Shown here in pieces: positions 1-8,981 of a DNA stretch of 63,431 nucleotides. Where the stretch lies: NCBI GenBank assembly GCA_900315975.1, contig ONBA01000012.1, forward strand, positions 1 through 63,431, written 5' to 3'. The notes under the pieces are model-generated. The model was not told the origin of the DNA and ran no database searches. It worked only from the letters and a program-made list of their open reading frames with translations. The stretch's first letter is position 1, and each line of letters begins with the position of its first letter. This DNA comes from an uncultured Ruminococcus sp. GTDB lineage: Bacteria > Bacillota_A > Clostridia > Oscillospirales > Ruminococcaceae. A program made the translations under genes and the position numbers.

Positions 1-192
1 ACCAAGAGCCTGTATAGCAATCTCCAGTCCGCAAGTTGTAGCCATTATGATTATTTCGCATAGTTTGCTGATGCCTCCGCGTCGCATTTTGCTGCTGCTT
101 ACGGATTTAGTCACACAAGCTTTAAAGAATCCGAACAGGAAATCGACTATTGCCAGTCCGAGGACTATCGTGAGCATTATTATGTACTGCAT
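1..192 (-). CDS. Phage holin family protein (partial)
   Basis: The first 64 codons of a leftward gene are visible before the window ends. The start overlaps the stop of the preceding gene as TAATG. The N-terminus is a hydrophobic helix (MQYIIMLTIVLGLAIVDFLF), followed by a basic loop rich in Lys, Ser and Arg and a second hydrophobic stretch. This layout matches the phage_holin_4 / toxin-secretion holin family of Gram-positive phages, which permeabilises the membrane to release endolysin. Its place just after the tail fibres supports a lysis role. Confidence 0.75.
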   Translation of the reverse strand, partial: MQYIIMLTIVLGLAIVDFLFGFFKACVTKSVSSSKMRRGGISKLCEIIIMATTCGLEIAIQALG

Positions 193-350
193 TATGTTTC
201 CTCCGTTTCTGTGGAAGGCAAGCGTGCTTCGATCGCCGCAAGCCGTTCTGCGAGCGAATCATACGTTCCGCGAGCTATTCGTACTTCATTGATGTTGTCG
301 ACTATATCCTGTGCCGTAAAATCTGTCATACGGTTAAGTTCATCAGCCAT
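192..350 (-). CDS. Small phage protein between tail fibre and holin
   Basis: A 52-residue protein starting MADELNRMTDFTAQDIVDN and ending in an acidic tail. An AAAGGAGAAATT ribosome site lies just upstream. Its start overlaps the end of the tail-fibre gene and its stop overlaps the holin start, so it is translationally coupled on both sides. The sequence is helical with no signal or membrane segment. Small proteins of this size often occur between the fibre and lysis genes of Gram-positive siphophages. I do not recognise a function. Confidence 0.6.
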   Translation of the reverse strand: MADELNRMTDFTAQDIVDNINEVRIARGTYDSLAERLAAIEARLPSTETEET

Positions 351-1233
351 TGCTTAATTTCTCCTTTAATACGTAAATTCGCGCTGCATTGCAGTCGAGA
401 ACTGCCTTTCCGTCGCAATCATAGAGCTGTGCATAGCGGTCATCGTCGTAATGTGAAACAATACAACCTTCTGGAAAACTCGTTCCCTCTGTGTATGTAC
501 AGTCAGCAGCTATTTTAACGTGCGTCAGAGCTGTTCCGGAAAATGCATCAGTGCCTATCCTTTTAACGCTTTTTGGAATACGCACTCTTGAAAGCAGTTG
601 TGCCTGCTGAAAAGCTCCGGCTGAGCGCGGTATATGCGGTATCAGCCTACTGAACGGGAAGCCTCCGTTGTACCCCTGCTCTATTCGCCATGCAGCAAGT
701 GGCGGAGGCGATTGATACTCCGGTATCTCGATATCAGCCGCATCTCTTGCACGACCGCCATCGGCAGTCATCACCCAGTCGGTGTATGTGTAACTCATAT
801 TTATCGAGCATTCCGTGCGGTCAGTACGTGTTGTACAATCTTCCGGATTGACATAATATCTGTACCCACTACCGCCCATAATTTGAATTATACACTTTGT
901 AGCATTTGGATAATTAGTCAAGTCTCTGGTAACGGTTGTACCTGACGTTGAACCTATGCTAATGTGCAGTATACAATTATCTTCTGCATCGAAAAAATAT
1001 ACGTCTACTGACCTGTGAAGTTCTACATCTTCAAAGCTTCCGGCTTGACCTTCTTCGACAGGTGGAACGTATTTTTTTGCAGGAACGATACTTGAAAAAG
1101 TAAGTATCTGCATAGCATTTGTTATAGGCAATTTATCGGAATATACAGCTATTGCAGATACTACATATTCTCCTGTATTGATATCATAGTACCCCTGATT
1201 CCAAGAGGTACAGGATATATATCCTGTAAGCAT
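343..1233 (-). CDS. Tail-tip / receptor-binding protein with BspA-like segment
   Basis: A 296-residue protein with a GGAGGTGAG ribosome site. It lies at the distal end of the tail module, where receptor-binding or baseplate upper proteins are found. The first 150 residues are beta-rich. Residues about 210-250 contain one leucine-rich unit of BspA type (RVRIPKSVKRIGTDAFSG), a fold known from surface and adhesion proteins of gut bacteria. A short C-terminal repeat-like region with YAQLYDCDGKAVLDC follows. I infer host-surface binding; no enzymatic motif is seen. Confidence 0.6.
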   Translation of the reverse strand: MLTGYISCTSWNQGYYDINTGEYVVSAIAVYSDKLPITNAMQILTFSSIVPAKKYVPPVEEGQAGSFEDVELHRSVDVYFFDAEDNCILHISIGSTSGTTVTRDLTNYPNATKCIIQIMGGSGYRYYVNPEDCTTRTDRTECSINMSYTYTDWVMTADGGRARDAADIEIPEYQSPPPLAAWRIEQGYNGGFPFSRLIPHIPRSAGAFQQAQLLSRVRIPKSVKRIGTDAFSGTALTHVKIAADCTYTEGTSFPEGCIVSHYDDDRYAQLYDCDGKAVLDCNAARIYVLKEKLSNG

Positions 1234-1246
1234 ATGTTCTCACCTC

Positions 1247-1993
1247 CTACCAAATCGGAAACGACTTCGCACGCAATGCGCTGTCAGACATTAACTCCGC
1301 AGTTGTGCAGGGTGTTAAGAACGTAGATATGGTTTTGTCGGAAGGTACTGTTATAGTATCAGAGTTATACAATATAAGCCTTGTGGTGCCATAAGAACCG
1401 ACATCGCCAGTAAAGCTAATGGTAGCATTTATTATTACTAAACGTCCATATATTGCGCTTCGTCCCGCCGTACAATCACCTTTTATATATGTGTCGTTGT
1501 ATGTACCCGAAATATTTGCAAATTCTCCGTTCACTTCTATATTACAAAAATAAAATTTTGCATTCCCACTATACCCTAAATACGACTTACCAAATCCGTT
1601 TACAGCAAGACCGCAGTAATAAAAGGTGCCTTGTGCAATTTCCGAATTTTCAAGTCTGGCTGAGAACGAACAATTACGCCATTCAACAGAATAGCCCAAT
1701 TTTGTGGAGTTTGTTAAATAGGCATTTTCAAAATCAAGATTATTTATTTCCATAATATAGCCAGTTCTACCATGTAAAACGCCATTAATGGAATTAGCAT
1801 AAAGATTTTTAATTTTGTGACCGTTTCCATTGATAATAAACTTATATGATGAACCTCCGACCCCAGTTGTCACTCCTGTCGGCAACTCATCGTTCATATT
1901 TATGTCGCTCGTCAGCTCGACTGTTGTATCTTCTGTTGCACCATTAATAGCATTTGTTAATTCTGCCCATGTAGCTACGCTTACAGTTGCCAT
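1247..1993 (-). CDS. Beta-helix tail fibre protein
   Basis: A 248-residue protein. After an N-terminal segment that may attach to the tail (VATWAELTNAI), it shows repeated short strands with Asn/Gly turns (INGNGHKIKNLYANSING, EINNLDFENAYLTNS) typical of a right-handed parallel beta-helix of the pectate-lyase type. Such modules form trimeric tail spikes that bind or cleave polysaccharide. No catalytic residues can be assigned. The gene is more AT-rich than its neighbours, which fits the frequent exchange of receptor-binding modules. Confidence 0.6.
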   Translation of the reverse strand: MATVSVATWAELTNAINGATEDTTVELTSDINMNDELPTGVTTGVGGSSYKFIINGNGHKIKNLYANSINGVLHGRTGYIMEINNLDFENAYLTNSTKLGYSVEWRNCSFSARLENSEIAQGTFYYCGLAVNGFGKSYLGYSGNAKFYFCNIEVNGEFANISGTYNDTYIKGDCTAGRSAIYGRLVIINATISFTGDVGSYGTTRLILYNSDTITVPSDKTISTFLTPCTTAELMSDSALRAKSFPIW

Positions 1994-2004
1994 TTTATCG
2001 CCTC

Positions 2005-3684
2005 CTACTCAATTGTTTCTGCACCGTCCGGGACGTATGCATACGTAATTTCAGATTCTTCAAACGAGCCTCCTCCAATGACCTTTACATCATTTTCACC
2101 AAGCTTTTCCGGTATTGCAGGAACAATCGAACTTCCGATATACTTGTCAACAGTATCATCGTGATACAAGTAGTCACTATCAAATGTAGGCTCTCCGCAA
2201 TACTCATCAATTGCGCCGTATACCGAGGCGACTATGCGTTCAATGAGCGCTCCGCCGCGAGCTTCCACAGATACCGTATGACTTCCGCCTTCAATCGTCA
2301 CAGCTGCCGAAAGGCAGACAGTGCGTTTTTCACCATAAGAAATAGTTTCCTCCGCATAAGCTGTCTGCATAACATCATCGACAAGCAGATGCACAGCAAG
2401 CTCTGAATCCGTTGTTCCGACCGCATTTACCATTGCAGAAAAGGCTGCTACAGTTTTTTTACGGCAGGCAAAAACTCCGTCCGCTATCACTGCAAGCTTA
2501 GTACTCAGCTCCTGAGGAAAGCTATCAAGCTCTATTAGCTTTGTCTGGGACTGAATAACTGTTGTCGAGCTTCCGCCGCCTCCGGCACTTCCGCCTCCGC
2601 TGTTGTAACTTCCTGCGGATTCGCCTGCTCCGGCTGATATGAGGGTTTGCGGTCCGCGAAACTGCCATGTCTGCGCTGTGACGAGGAATGCTGACTGCGC
2701 GGCACCGGTCACTCCTCCGGTCAGATACAGACGGTCTCCGAGGTCGATAGTGGGGTCTCCGGCATAATCAAAGCTTCCCGGTACCCATACTCCGGCACTC
2801 GCAAGATTATCGCGTACCCTCATGAGAGTATCTGCTATATCGGATTCGTTTATATATTGTGCATATGGATGGCCATTCAGCGGCAGGCAGGCTCGCGTAT
2901 TCGCATCTTCTCCCGGTGCTTCCGGAGTTGTGGCTGTTTTGCCGTCCTCACTGTAGCTTACAGCCGTAACCTTGAAGCTGTACTCACTCAGGTCGGCGCG
3001 AAATCGCCTTGACGCAGGTACCACATACTCGCCTGCATTGTCACCAAATCGCCGGAATGCTATCCTGCCTTCGCGGTCGATGAAGGCAATACCGCCTATA
3101 AACTCAGCTATAGCGCAAACCTCAGCCCTGCACGTCGGACAATAACTCGTTCCAAATACGTCATTGGACGTTATATCTGCCCCTGCGAGTGCCGATAGTT
3201 CCTCTGCTGTCTGTGCAAATTCCAGTCCTGTGAGTTTCTTTATCATGCGTATACGGTCGGTCATTTTGACGTGTCCGACAAATACAGGTATTTCCACGTC
3301 AAGCTTGGACGTGTTATCCACTCCCTTGATCATTATGCTGTTCTCGGAACCTCGCTGCGGGTCGGTGATGTTCCAGATACCAAGCGGTACCCATTCATCA
3401 TGTCCTTCAAGTCCGAATTCAAGAGTTACCGTTCCGCCGCGAAGTGTCTCACGCTGTAGCTCGTCTGCTCCGAGCAGCGTCAGCTCGACCGTGCCGGTAT
3501 AAAGCTGCCCCACTGCAAACACGTCTGTATCTGTGGTGCATTGCTGCTCTATCCTGACATTCTCGCCGATCTCTTCACAAATGGAGATATCAGAGCCGGT
3601 CACGTCAGTGATAACACCTCTTATTCTGTGGCGGACATCTCCGGACAGCATCGCCGTCCTGAATTCGCTTCTTACTTCATACAC
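2005..3684 (-). CDS. Tail-associated protein (baseplate hub / Tal-like)
   Basis: A 559-residue protein with a GTG start behind GAGGTGATAGG. It lies directly downstream of the tape measure and Dit-like genes, the usual place for the tail-associated hub protein. The N-terminal 350 residues are beta-rich (for example VTLEFGLEGHDEWVPLGIWN), as in gp27-like hub domains. A Gly/Ser-rich linker at about residues 368-385 separates a C-terminal beta-sandwich-like region. A CPTCRAEVC motif near residue 182 could bind metal. The classical peptidase domain of some Tal proteins is not obvious. Confidence 0.7.
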   Translation of the reverse strand: MYEVRSEFRTAMLSGDVRHRIRGVITDVTGSDISICEEIGENVRIEQQCTTDTDVFAVGQLYTGTVELTLLGADELQRETLRGGTVTLEFGLEGHDEWVPLGIWNITDPQRGSENSIMIKGVDNTSKLDVEIPVFVGHVKMTDRIRMIKKLTGLEFAQTAEELSALAGADITSNDVFGTSYCPTCRAEVCAIAEFIGGIAFIDREGRIAFRRFGDNAGEYVVPASRRFRADLSEYSFKVTAVSYSEDGKTATTPEAPGEDANTRACLPLNGHPYAQYINESDIADTLMRVRDNLASAGVWVPGSFDYAGDPTIDLGDRLYLTGGVTGAAQSAFLVTAQTWQFRGPQTLISAGAGESAGSYNSGGGSAGGGGSSTTVIQSQTKLIELDSFPQELSTKLAVIADGVFACRKKTVAAFSAMVNAVGTTDSELAVHLLVDDVMQTAYAEETISYGEKRTVCLSAAVTIEGGSHTVSVEARGGALIERIVASVYGAIDEYCGEPTFDSDYLYHDDTVDKYIGSSIVPAIPEKLGENDVKVIGGGSFEESEITYAYVPDGAETIE

Positions 3685-3693
3685 CCTATCACC

Positions 3694-4050
3694 TCATATC
3701 TCGATCAGATTAACAGACAGCTCAGCAGTATACTGGTCAGGAACAAATGTCGGGTCACCTGAATAGAAGTCTGCCGTTACATATCCGCCCTCACTCGGGT
3801 CATAGAATCTGACTGTCAGAGTGAAAGCCTTTATCTGTGCATATACACTTGCTACTTCCTCTTTCAGTCCTTTGAATTTGAGGGAGAGCTTGTATGTATT
3901 CGCTCTTACTTTGTAACGAATAGTTCTTCCTGTTTCAGCAGACCGCCCTGAACCCGAAGAAAGCAAGTCAGACGTAACAACGCTGTATCCGCCGTCGCTC
4001 AGCGGCTGAACTGCCGGAGCTTTTCCATTTATCGACAGTATTACGTTCAT
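3694..4050 (-). CDS. Distal-tail-like phage protein
   Basis: I place the start at MNVILSINGK (118 residues), because it immediately follows the tape-measure stop; a start ten codons earlier would lie inside the tape-measure gene. The protein is mostly beta, with a conserved-looking core FYDPSEGGYVTADFYSGDP. Size and position between tape measure and tail hub fit the small tail protein family (resembling DUF6711) that closes the tail tube. There is no separate larger Dit protein, so this may serve as the distal-tail adaptor. Confidence 0.55.
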   Translation of the reverse strand: MNVILSINGKAPAVQPLSDGGYSVVTSDLLSSGSGRSAETGRTIRYKVRANTYKLSLKFKGLKEEVASVYAQIKAFTLTVRFYDPSEGGYVTADFYSGDPTFVPDQYTAELSVNLIEI

Positions 4051-4051
4051 T

Positions 4052-7000
4052 CTATCCTCTCCTTGTATTATCCTCGGCAACTATCCGGAGCACTGTACGT
4101 TTGAAGTCGCTGCCGAACATCGAACCTATAAGCTCCGCAGATATGCCGTTTCTGAGCAGTTCGACTATCAGTCTTAGCAGTTCTACGATTTCTGCATTGC
4201 TGCCGGAATCGATCATTCCCTGCAATTTTGAAAGCGGAGAAATGACCTCGGGGTCGCTGCGTGCATTCCTGTTATCGCCTACCATTGCCAGTGTCGGAGC
4301 TTTGGCAAGTCCACCGGTCGCAAGGTGCGGTATCTTCGATATCTTAGGCAGAAGGATGTTTCCACCAATGCCTGCGACTGACATTGAACTCAGAACATCA
4401 GCTAATTTCCCACAGAACTCATCAAGTCCGCCGAGAATGTCGTTAAGGCTGTCGAGAGCCGAATCCTTGATATCACTCCATATCTGGTCGAATACGTCAG
4501 GAAGATAACTCCACACGTTGCAGATATTGTCATATGCAGCCTCGAAGCGGTCTCTGAACCATGAACCCACCGCGCTGTAATGCTCTTTGATATCGTCCCA
4601 GCGCTTGCCAAAATACGCTCCTACGTCCTTGAATATACGCTCGATATTATCACGTGCAGCCTGAAACCGCTCTCCGAACCACGAACCAACATTCAGAAAT
4701 GGTGCTCTTATCTCACTGCATTTTTCAGCAAACCATAACCCGATAGAGCTGAACGGTTTTTTTACATTGTCTCGTGCTGATTCAAATTTCACCTTGAACC
4801 AGTCGCCGATATCCGTGAATATTGCCTCTATACTCTCGCGAAGTCCGGTAAATACCTTTTTCGCGGATTCAAGCTTTTCGGAAGCACCGTTCTTGATACC
4901 GGTCATCAGACTGCTGCCTATGTTCTTGGTCTTGGACGAGCTGCCGTTCTTTATACCGAATTTATCCCTGATACCGTCAATAAACGGCGTTACGATATTG
5001 TCGCCGAGCCATTTCCCGATACTTTTGAGTTCGCCGGTAATACCGTCGAGTATGCCCCATACTATGCCTGCACCGATAGTGACTGCGAGGTCAGACATTG
5101 CCGCTGACCATTTGAGCATTACTCGCACGAGCTTTACCCAGAAGCCGTCAAAGATGCCGTTTTCGCCCGAGAGACCTTCCTGCACGCCTTCCTTCTCAGC
5201 TCCGCCGAGTCCTCTGCCTATGGATAATCCGATACTCGCCCAGTCTGTATTATCAAGCAGTCCGTCTGCTATATCGAGCATGGACGAGAATATCTTCCTG
5301 ATAAGTGCTGCTCCACCTCTGAGAATATTCTCGAAGTCGAGGTTTTCAAGGAAATCTCCTATCTTCTCGCCTATCCTGTTGAAGTCGGTCCCCTTTAGAA
5401 ACTCCGTTGCAGCAGATATCGAGCCTTTGATTATATTTGAAAGGGTCCTGCCTATCTTTGCAGTGTCAACATTGGCAACTGCTCCGTTCATGGCTCTGCT
5501 CAGACCGCTGCCTAACTGTTTGAAGTCGAACTCCTCAGAGAAATTGTAAAGAACGTCAGTGAGTATCTTTATACCCGATGTAAGAGCCTTACCAAGCTGA
5601 CGCCACTTTATCTTACGGACAGCAGTATTGAGCCCTGATGCGAGCTTACGACCTATCCTGCCCCAGTTGACCGTGTCGGCAAAAGTTGTTACTGCTCCGG
5701 TTATCGTGTTGAGAGTTCCGGCGATAGCATTACCTATCCCGCGTGGGTCAAGCTCGTCCGTGAAGCCGTTTATCAGGTCTGCAAGGTTCCTGACCTTTTC
5801 TTTGACTTTCTGCTCAGCCTTTTCCCAGTTCACAGAGCCGAGAACATCGTTGACTTTCGCCGCGAGTGCTCTTCCTGCACCGTTCCAGTCTCCGTTTTTT
5901 ATTGAGGTTTTGAGCCGTTCCGCCCAGTCAGGGAGCTCAGGCTCAGACATATCAAGCTTGCTGTAGTCGATGCCTTGTTTATCATCGTCACTGCCGTCAG
6001 AGAGGATGTTCAGCTCGTCTATCCCTGCGACTGTCAGTTTTGCCTTCTTCGCCGCAGCGGTGATGTCCTTTATCTTCTTAGTCGCGTCTGCCGCCTGCTT
6101 GTAGGTCATGCCAAACAGGTTTGCTGTGAATGCTGCTATCTGCTTGGTAGTCACTGCAAGCTTTTCCATCAGACTGTCAAGCATAGGCATTACTTGCTGA
6201 ATTATCGGTGTAAACGCTATTGCGAGATTTGCTTTGACCTCATTCAGAGACTTCACAAAGCGCTCATCAGCATTTGCCGCTTCGAGCAGTCCGTCCTTCA
6301 GTGCGCGGAATACTGCGTAAGCACCGGCAGCAAGAAATACGCTCTTGAATGCTCGTTTCAGAGTGTCGCCGAGCTTTCTCAGCGGCTTGGTGATGTCTAT
6401 GATATTGCCAATGAGCTTCTTCAGCTTCACCGAGGCGTTGCCAGTGACCTTGTCTATCAGCCCTTTCAGTTTTTTGAAAGCTCCTGAGAGAGTACCTGTT
6501 ATTGTGCTCGCGACAGAGCTGACAGCCGAACCGATAGCGGGATTTCCACTAACAGCGGTACCTATCATACCGGCTATACCGCTTATTCCTCCGCCAATAG
6601 CAGGACCAACGTCTACAGCAGGCACGCTGCTTTTGCCTGTATCAGTTTTCGGGACCGTAGCTGTTGGAGTTTTGACCTTACGCGGCTCCGGTAATGCGGT
6701 CTTGCCGCCCTTCGAGAGCTTTGCAAGCCGGTTCTCAAGGTCGGCTATCTTCTTTTCGAGTTTACCTGCACGGTCTGCTGCCGTACTGAAAGGGTCCGCT
6801 GCTGAGAGTTCCTGCCACGTTTTCTGCATCAGAGCCAGCTTCTCAGTCATAACTTCAAGCTGACCTGTGAATCTCTCAGCACTTGCAGTCGAGAAGTCGA
6901 CAGCTCCGAGCTTCTCCCGGATACTCTCAGCAATGCTGCTCATCTTCTCCTCAACTGCGCGGAAAGCGCTTTCCGGCTCGATATCAACCGGAATAGTTAT

Positions 7001-7330
7001 AGCCGTCTGCGCCTGCTCTGCGATATCATGGACTTTCTGAGCGACATTCTCAGCCTTTACATCGACTGGGATATTCAGCGCCTCTTTAGCGTTCTCCATT
7101 TTCTCATGGAGCTTCCCAGCGATATCCTCAGTTCTGACGCTGACAGGCACGTCAATAGTCTTTACCTTTTCAGCTGCACGCTTTATCGGCGCAGTTATTG
7201 AATTTTCAAGCTCTCTGCCGAGTGATTCTGCATACCTTCTCGCAGACGATATCGACCGCTCTATCTGCTCGTTAAGCTTGTCTTGTATAGTCAGGTCAAG
7301 TGATATCGCACCTGCACTTGTTTCCGGCAT
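4052..7330 (-). CDS. Tape measure protein
   Basis: At 1092 residues this is the largest gene of the prophage and sits between the tail chaperones and the tail tip. The N-terminus is coiled-coil, a Gly/Ala-rich hydrophobic stretch lies at about residues 240-290, and TM-like segments occur near 330-345. Two sets of imperfect repeats follow: units built on WxxIGxxLxxGL (about residues 540-720), and units of about 23 residues built on IGxWFxxKFxxARDN (about 840-950). By the usual rule of about 0.15 nm per residue it would specify a tail of roughly 160 nm. Confidence 0.95.
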   Translation of the reverse strand: MPETSAGAISLDLTIQDKLNEQIERSISSARRYAESLGRELENSITAPIKRAAEKVKTIDVPVSVRTEDIAGKLHEKMENAKEALNIPVDVKAENVAQKVHDIAEQAQTAITIPVDIEPESAFRAVEEKMSSIAESIREKLGAVDFSTASAERFTGQLEVMTEKLALMQKTWQELSAADPFSTAADRAGKLEKKIADLENRLAKLSKGGKTALPEPRKVKTPTATVPKTDTGKSSVPAVDVGPAIGGGISGIAGMIGTAVSGNPAIGSAVSSVASTITGTLSGAFKKLKGLIDKVTGNASVKLKKLIGNIIDITKPLRKLGDTLKRAFKSVFLAAGAYAVFRALKDGLLEAANADERFVKSLNEVKANLAIAFTPIIQQVMPMLDSLMEKLAVTTKQIAAFTANLFGMTYKQAADATKKIKDITAAAKKAKLTVAGIDELNILSDGSDDDKQGIDYSKLDMSEPELPDWAERLKTSIKNGDWNGAGRALAAKVNDVLGSVNWEKAEQKVKEKVRNLADLINGFTDELDPRGIGNAIAGTLNTITGAVTTFADTVNWGRIGRKLASGLNTAVRKIKWRQLGKALTSGIKILTDVLYNFSEEFDFKQLGSGLSRAMNGAVANVDTAKIGRTLSNIIKGSISAATEFLKGTDFNRIGEKIGDFLENLDFENILRGGAALIRKIFSSMLDIADGLLDNTDWASIGLSIGRGLGGAEKEGVQEGLSGENGIFDGFWVKLVRVMLKWSAAMSDLAVTIGAGIVWGILDGITGELKSIGKWLGDNIVTPFIDGIRDKFGIKNGSSSKTKNIGSSLMTGIKNGASEKLESAKKVFTGLRESIEAIFTDIGDWFKVKFESARDNVKKPFSSIGLWFAEKCSEIRAPFLNVGSWFGERFQAARDNIERIFKDVGAYFGKRWDDIKEHYSAVGSWFRDRFEAAYDNICNVWSYLPDVFDQIWSDIKDSALDSLNDILGGLDEFCGKLADVLSSMSVAGIGGNILLPKISKIPHLATGGLAKAPTLAMVGDNRNARSDPEVISPLSKLQGMIDSGSNAEIVELLRLIVELLRNGISAELIGSMFGSDFKRTVLRIVAEDNTRRG

Positions 7331-7368
7331 ACTCTCACCTCCTCCTTGTTTAGAGCATTTTTTGTTAA

Positions 7369-7743
7369 TCAGCCAAACATAGCCGAAAACATCTTCTCAA
7401 ACTGCTTCGAGAAGTCCTCCGGCTTGGCATTTGAAAGCATTTTCTTTGTCCGGAAACTCCGCCACTCGTTGTGTATCCTCATCTCATAAGGCGTGAACAG
7501 TTTTATACGGTCGCGGTCTTTTTCCTTACGTATGAGCACTATCTGACCGAGCGGAGTATCCTCCATGAGACCTCCAACAAGCAGCAGCCACTCGGAGTAG
7601 TGTATCTTCTCCTGCTCCGAGGGAAGAAGCTTATACTGCTTTGCTACTGACTGCGTGATGAGCTCTGCGTCATGCTCAAGGTCGTACCATACCTCACTGT
7701 TCGAGCTCGGGAAAGGAGTCCTTTTTCTCCTTCGGCTCTTCAC
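7369..7743 (-). CDS. Tail assembly chaperone, distal part (Gp15 C-terminal-like)
   Basis: The open frame begins at a GTG inside the upstream chaperone gene and overlaps it by 50 bases. From residue 19 on (WYDLEHDAELITQSVAKQY ... EDTPLGQIVLIR) it resembles the C-terminal half of Gp15-type chaperones, with the pattern of a Trp-rich middle and an EDTxxGQIV motif. The frame is +1 (equivalently -2) to the upstream gene, so it is probably made as a frameshift fusion, as with G/GT proteins of other siphophages. It is probably not translated independently from the GTG. Confidence 0.75.
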   Translation of the reverse strand: MKSRRRKRTPFPSSNSEVWYDLEHDAELITQSVAKQYKLLPSEQEKIHYSEWLLLVGGLMEDTPLGQIVLIRKEKDRDRIKLFTPYEMRIHNEWRSFRTKKMLSNAKPEDFSKQFEKMFSAMFG

Positions 7744-8017
7744 CGGTCATGGCAGCGATAACGAGGTTAACGAGCTCCTGATAAGCTGCAAACGGCAGGT
7801 CAAGAGCTTCTATCTCCCTGTACTTCTCGCCGAATGCAAGTTTAAGTGCTTCCTCCGTATTCTCAGTGTCATCAGCTTTACTGCTCTTATCACTAAAAAG
7901 CTTCAGTATCTTTTTTACGGTTTTTGTTCGGTCATCGACCGGATAGACCTTTTCACCTATTCTTATCTCAGGACTGCCGCAAAGCAGCTTTTTGTCCAGT
8001 GTGTACATTCTTGCCAT
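7694..8017 (-). CDS. Tail assembly chaperone, proximal part (gpG-like)
   Basis: A 107-residue protein following the major tail protein and preceding the tape measure, the standard place for tail chaperone G. It starts MARMYTLDKKLLCGSPEIRIGEKVYPVDD, like the N-terminal part of Gp15-family proteins, has an acidic helical middle and ends in a charged tail with EEPKEKKD. The codons for that tail (GAG AAA AAG GAC) lie in the overlap with the next frame and are the natural place for ribosomal slippage. G and GT bind the tape measure during tail assembly. Confidence 0.7.
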   Translation of the reverse strand: MARMYTLDKKLLCGSPEIRIGEKVYPVDDRTKTVKKILKLFSDKSSKADDTENTEEALKLAFGEKYREIEALDLPFAAYQELVNLVIAAMTGEEPKEKKDSFPELEQ

Positions 8018-8128
8018 ATCGCATTACCTCCATTTATCACGCAGCGCCCGGTCATTCAGGATCGGACGCTGTTTCTGTTATTTCATTACTGCTTGGTTCA
8101 TTCTGCGGCTCTGACGTTGCAGCAGTCG

Positions 8129-8584
8129 TCAGGCCGCCGGTGTGAAAGTCGGCTTACCGTCACTCATTACATCGAACGCAAGAGGTGCAACGTTGCGCGA
8201 GTCACCTGCTCCCCACTCCGTTACATTTATTACGCAGGGCATTACGAGTTTAGCGCCGCTCGGGAAGTTCCATGTGAGGGTCGTTGAGCACTCGCTGCCT
8301 GTCTTGGTCGCAATGCTTTCGATGTAGTCGTTACCGGCATCACCGACATTTCGCTTGCCGCTGACCGAGATAGTGATAGCCTTACCGGTTACGAGACGGC
8401 GTGTCCAGCCCTCGGTGTCGAAGGGATTCCACTCCTCAACGTTGCCATCAATAGCTACGGAGAAAGTCTCCATATCTGCAATGGTCTTGAGGTTTGCCTC
8501 TGTAGTGCCGTCACCGCCGGTAATGTCGATACTGAACTGATTCTCATAGCAGGGATAAACTCCGCTGATAGGTGTATCTGGCAT
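8129..8584 (-). CDS. Major tail protein
   Basis: I choose the ATG of MPDTPISGVYPC (151 residues): AGAAAGGA lies about ten bases upstream, while an ATG five codons earlier abuts the ribosome site. The protein is beta-rich (FSIDITGGDG, FSVAIDGNVEEW, LTWNFPSGAKLVMPCVINVTEW), as expected for the tube-forming tail protein. Its position before the chaperones agrees. In the -1 frame the sequence stays open for about 27 codons past the stop, with an acidic Ser/Thr-rich peptide, so a minor extended form is possible. Confidence 0.8.
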   Translation of the reverse strand: MPDTPISGVYPCYENQFSIDITGGDGTTEANLKTIADMETFSVAIDGNVEEWNPFDTEGWTRRLVTGKAITISVSGKRNVGDAGNDYIESIATKTGSECSTTLTWNFPSGAKLVMPCVINVTEWGAGDSRNVAPLAFDVMSDGKPTFTPAA

Positions 8585-8585
8585 A

Positions 8586-8981
8586 TTATTCATTCCTTTC
8601 TGTGTATATGATATCGGTGTCCACGACATACTCGCAGACGCCTTTCTCGTCTTTTCCTATGGAGCGGACCGCTTTAACGTCCGCGAATTTAATGATGTGT
8701 GAAGCCGTCGGCATATCACGCAGAGCCTGCACAAGTTCCGCAAGCTCGGCAGCTTTTGCTTCTGCTGTTGTGGGATTCTTCCCCCACCGTACAAGCAGTC
8801 TGAGCTTTGATGTTTCGTAGCTGCTGTCAGTACCTATGCACTCACGCGGAACGAATTCTCCGCGCTGATATACGCCTATGGTCTCGCTGAGGGAGCCGTC
8901 TATAGTACCGGCAGTAATGTCCTCGAAGCTGAGGAGAGACGCGAGCATATCAGCGACTTCAAGCAATGTAAGATAGTTCAC
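8586..8981 (-). CDS. Tail terminator / tail completion-like protein
   Basis: A 131-residue protein in the connector-to-tail block, coupled to its neighbours by 4-base overlap upstream and a one-base gap downstream. It combines an N-terminal helix pair (YLTLLEVADMLASLL) with beta strands (RLLVRWGKNPTTAEAKAAEL and YVVDTDIIYTE), the general layout of phage tail terminator or minor capsid completion proteins that cap the tail and join it to the head. Assignment rests mainly on position and size. Confidence 0.55.
   Translation of the reverse strand: MNYLTLLEVADMLASLLSFEDITAGTIDGSLSETIGVYQRGEFVPRECIGTDSSYETSKLRLLVRWGKNPTTAEAKAAELAELVQALRDMPTASHIIKFADVKAVRSIGKDEKGVCEYVVDTDIIYTERNE

Noticed and set aside
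47..292. Plus-strand 81-residue open frame at the left edge
   Set aside because: It is antisense to the holin and the small coupled gene, which have overlapping starts and good ribosome sites.
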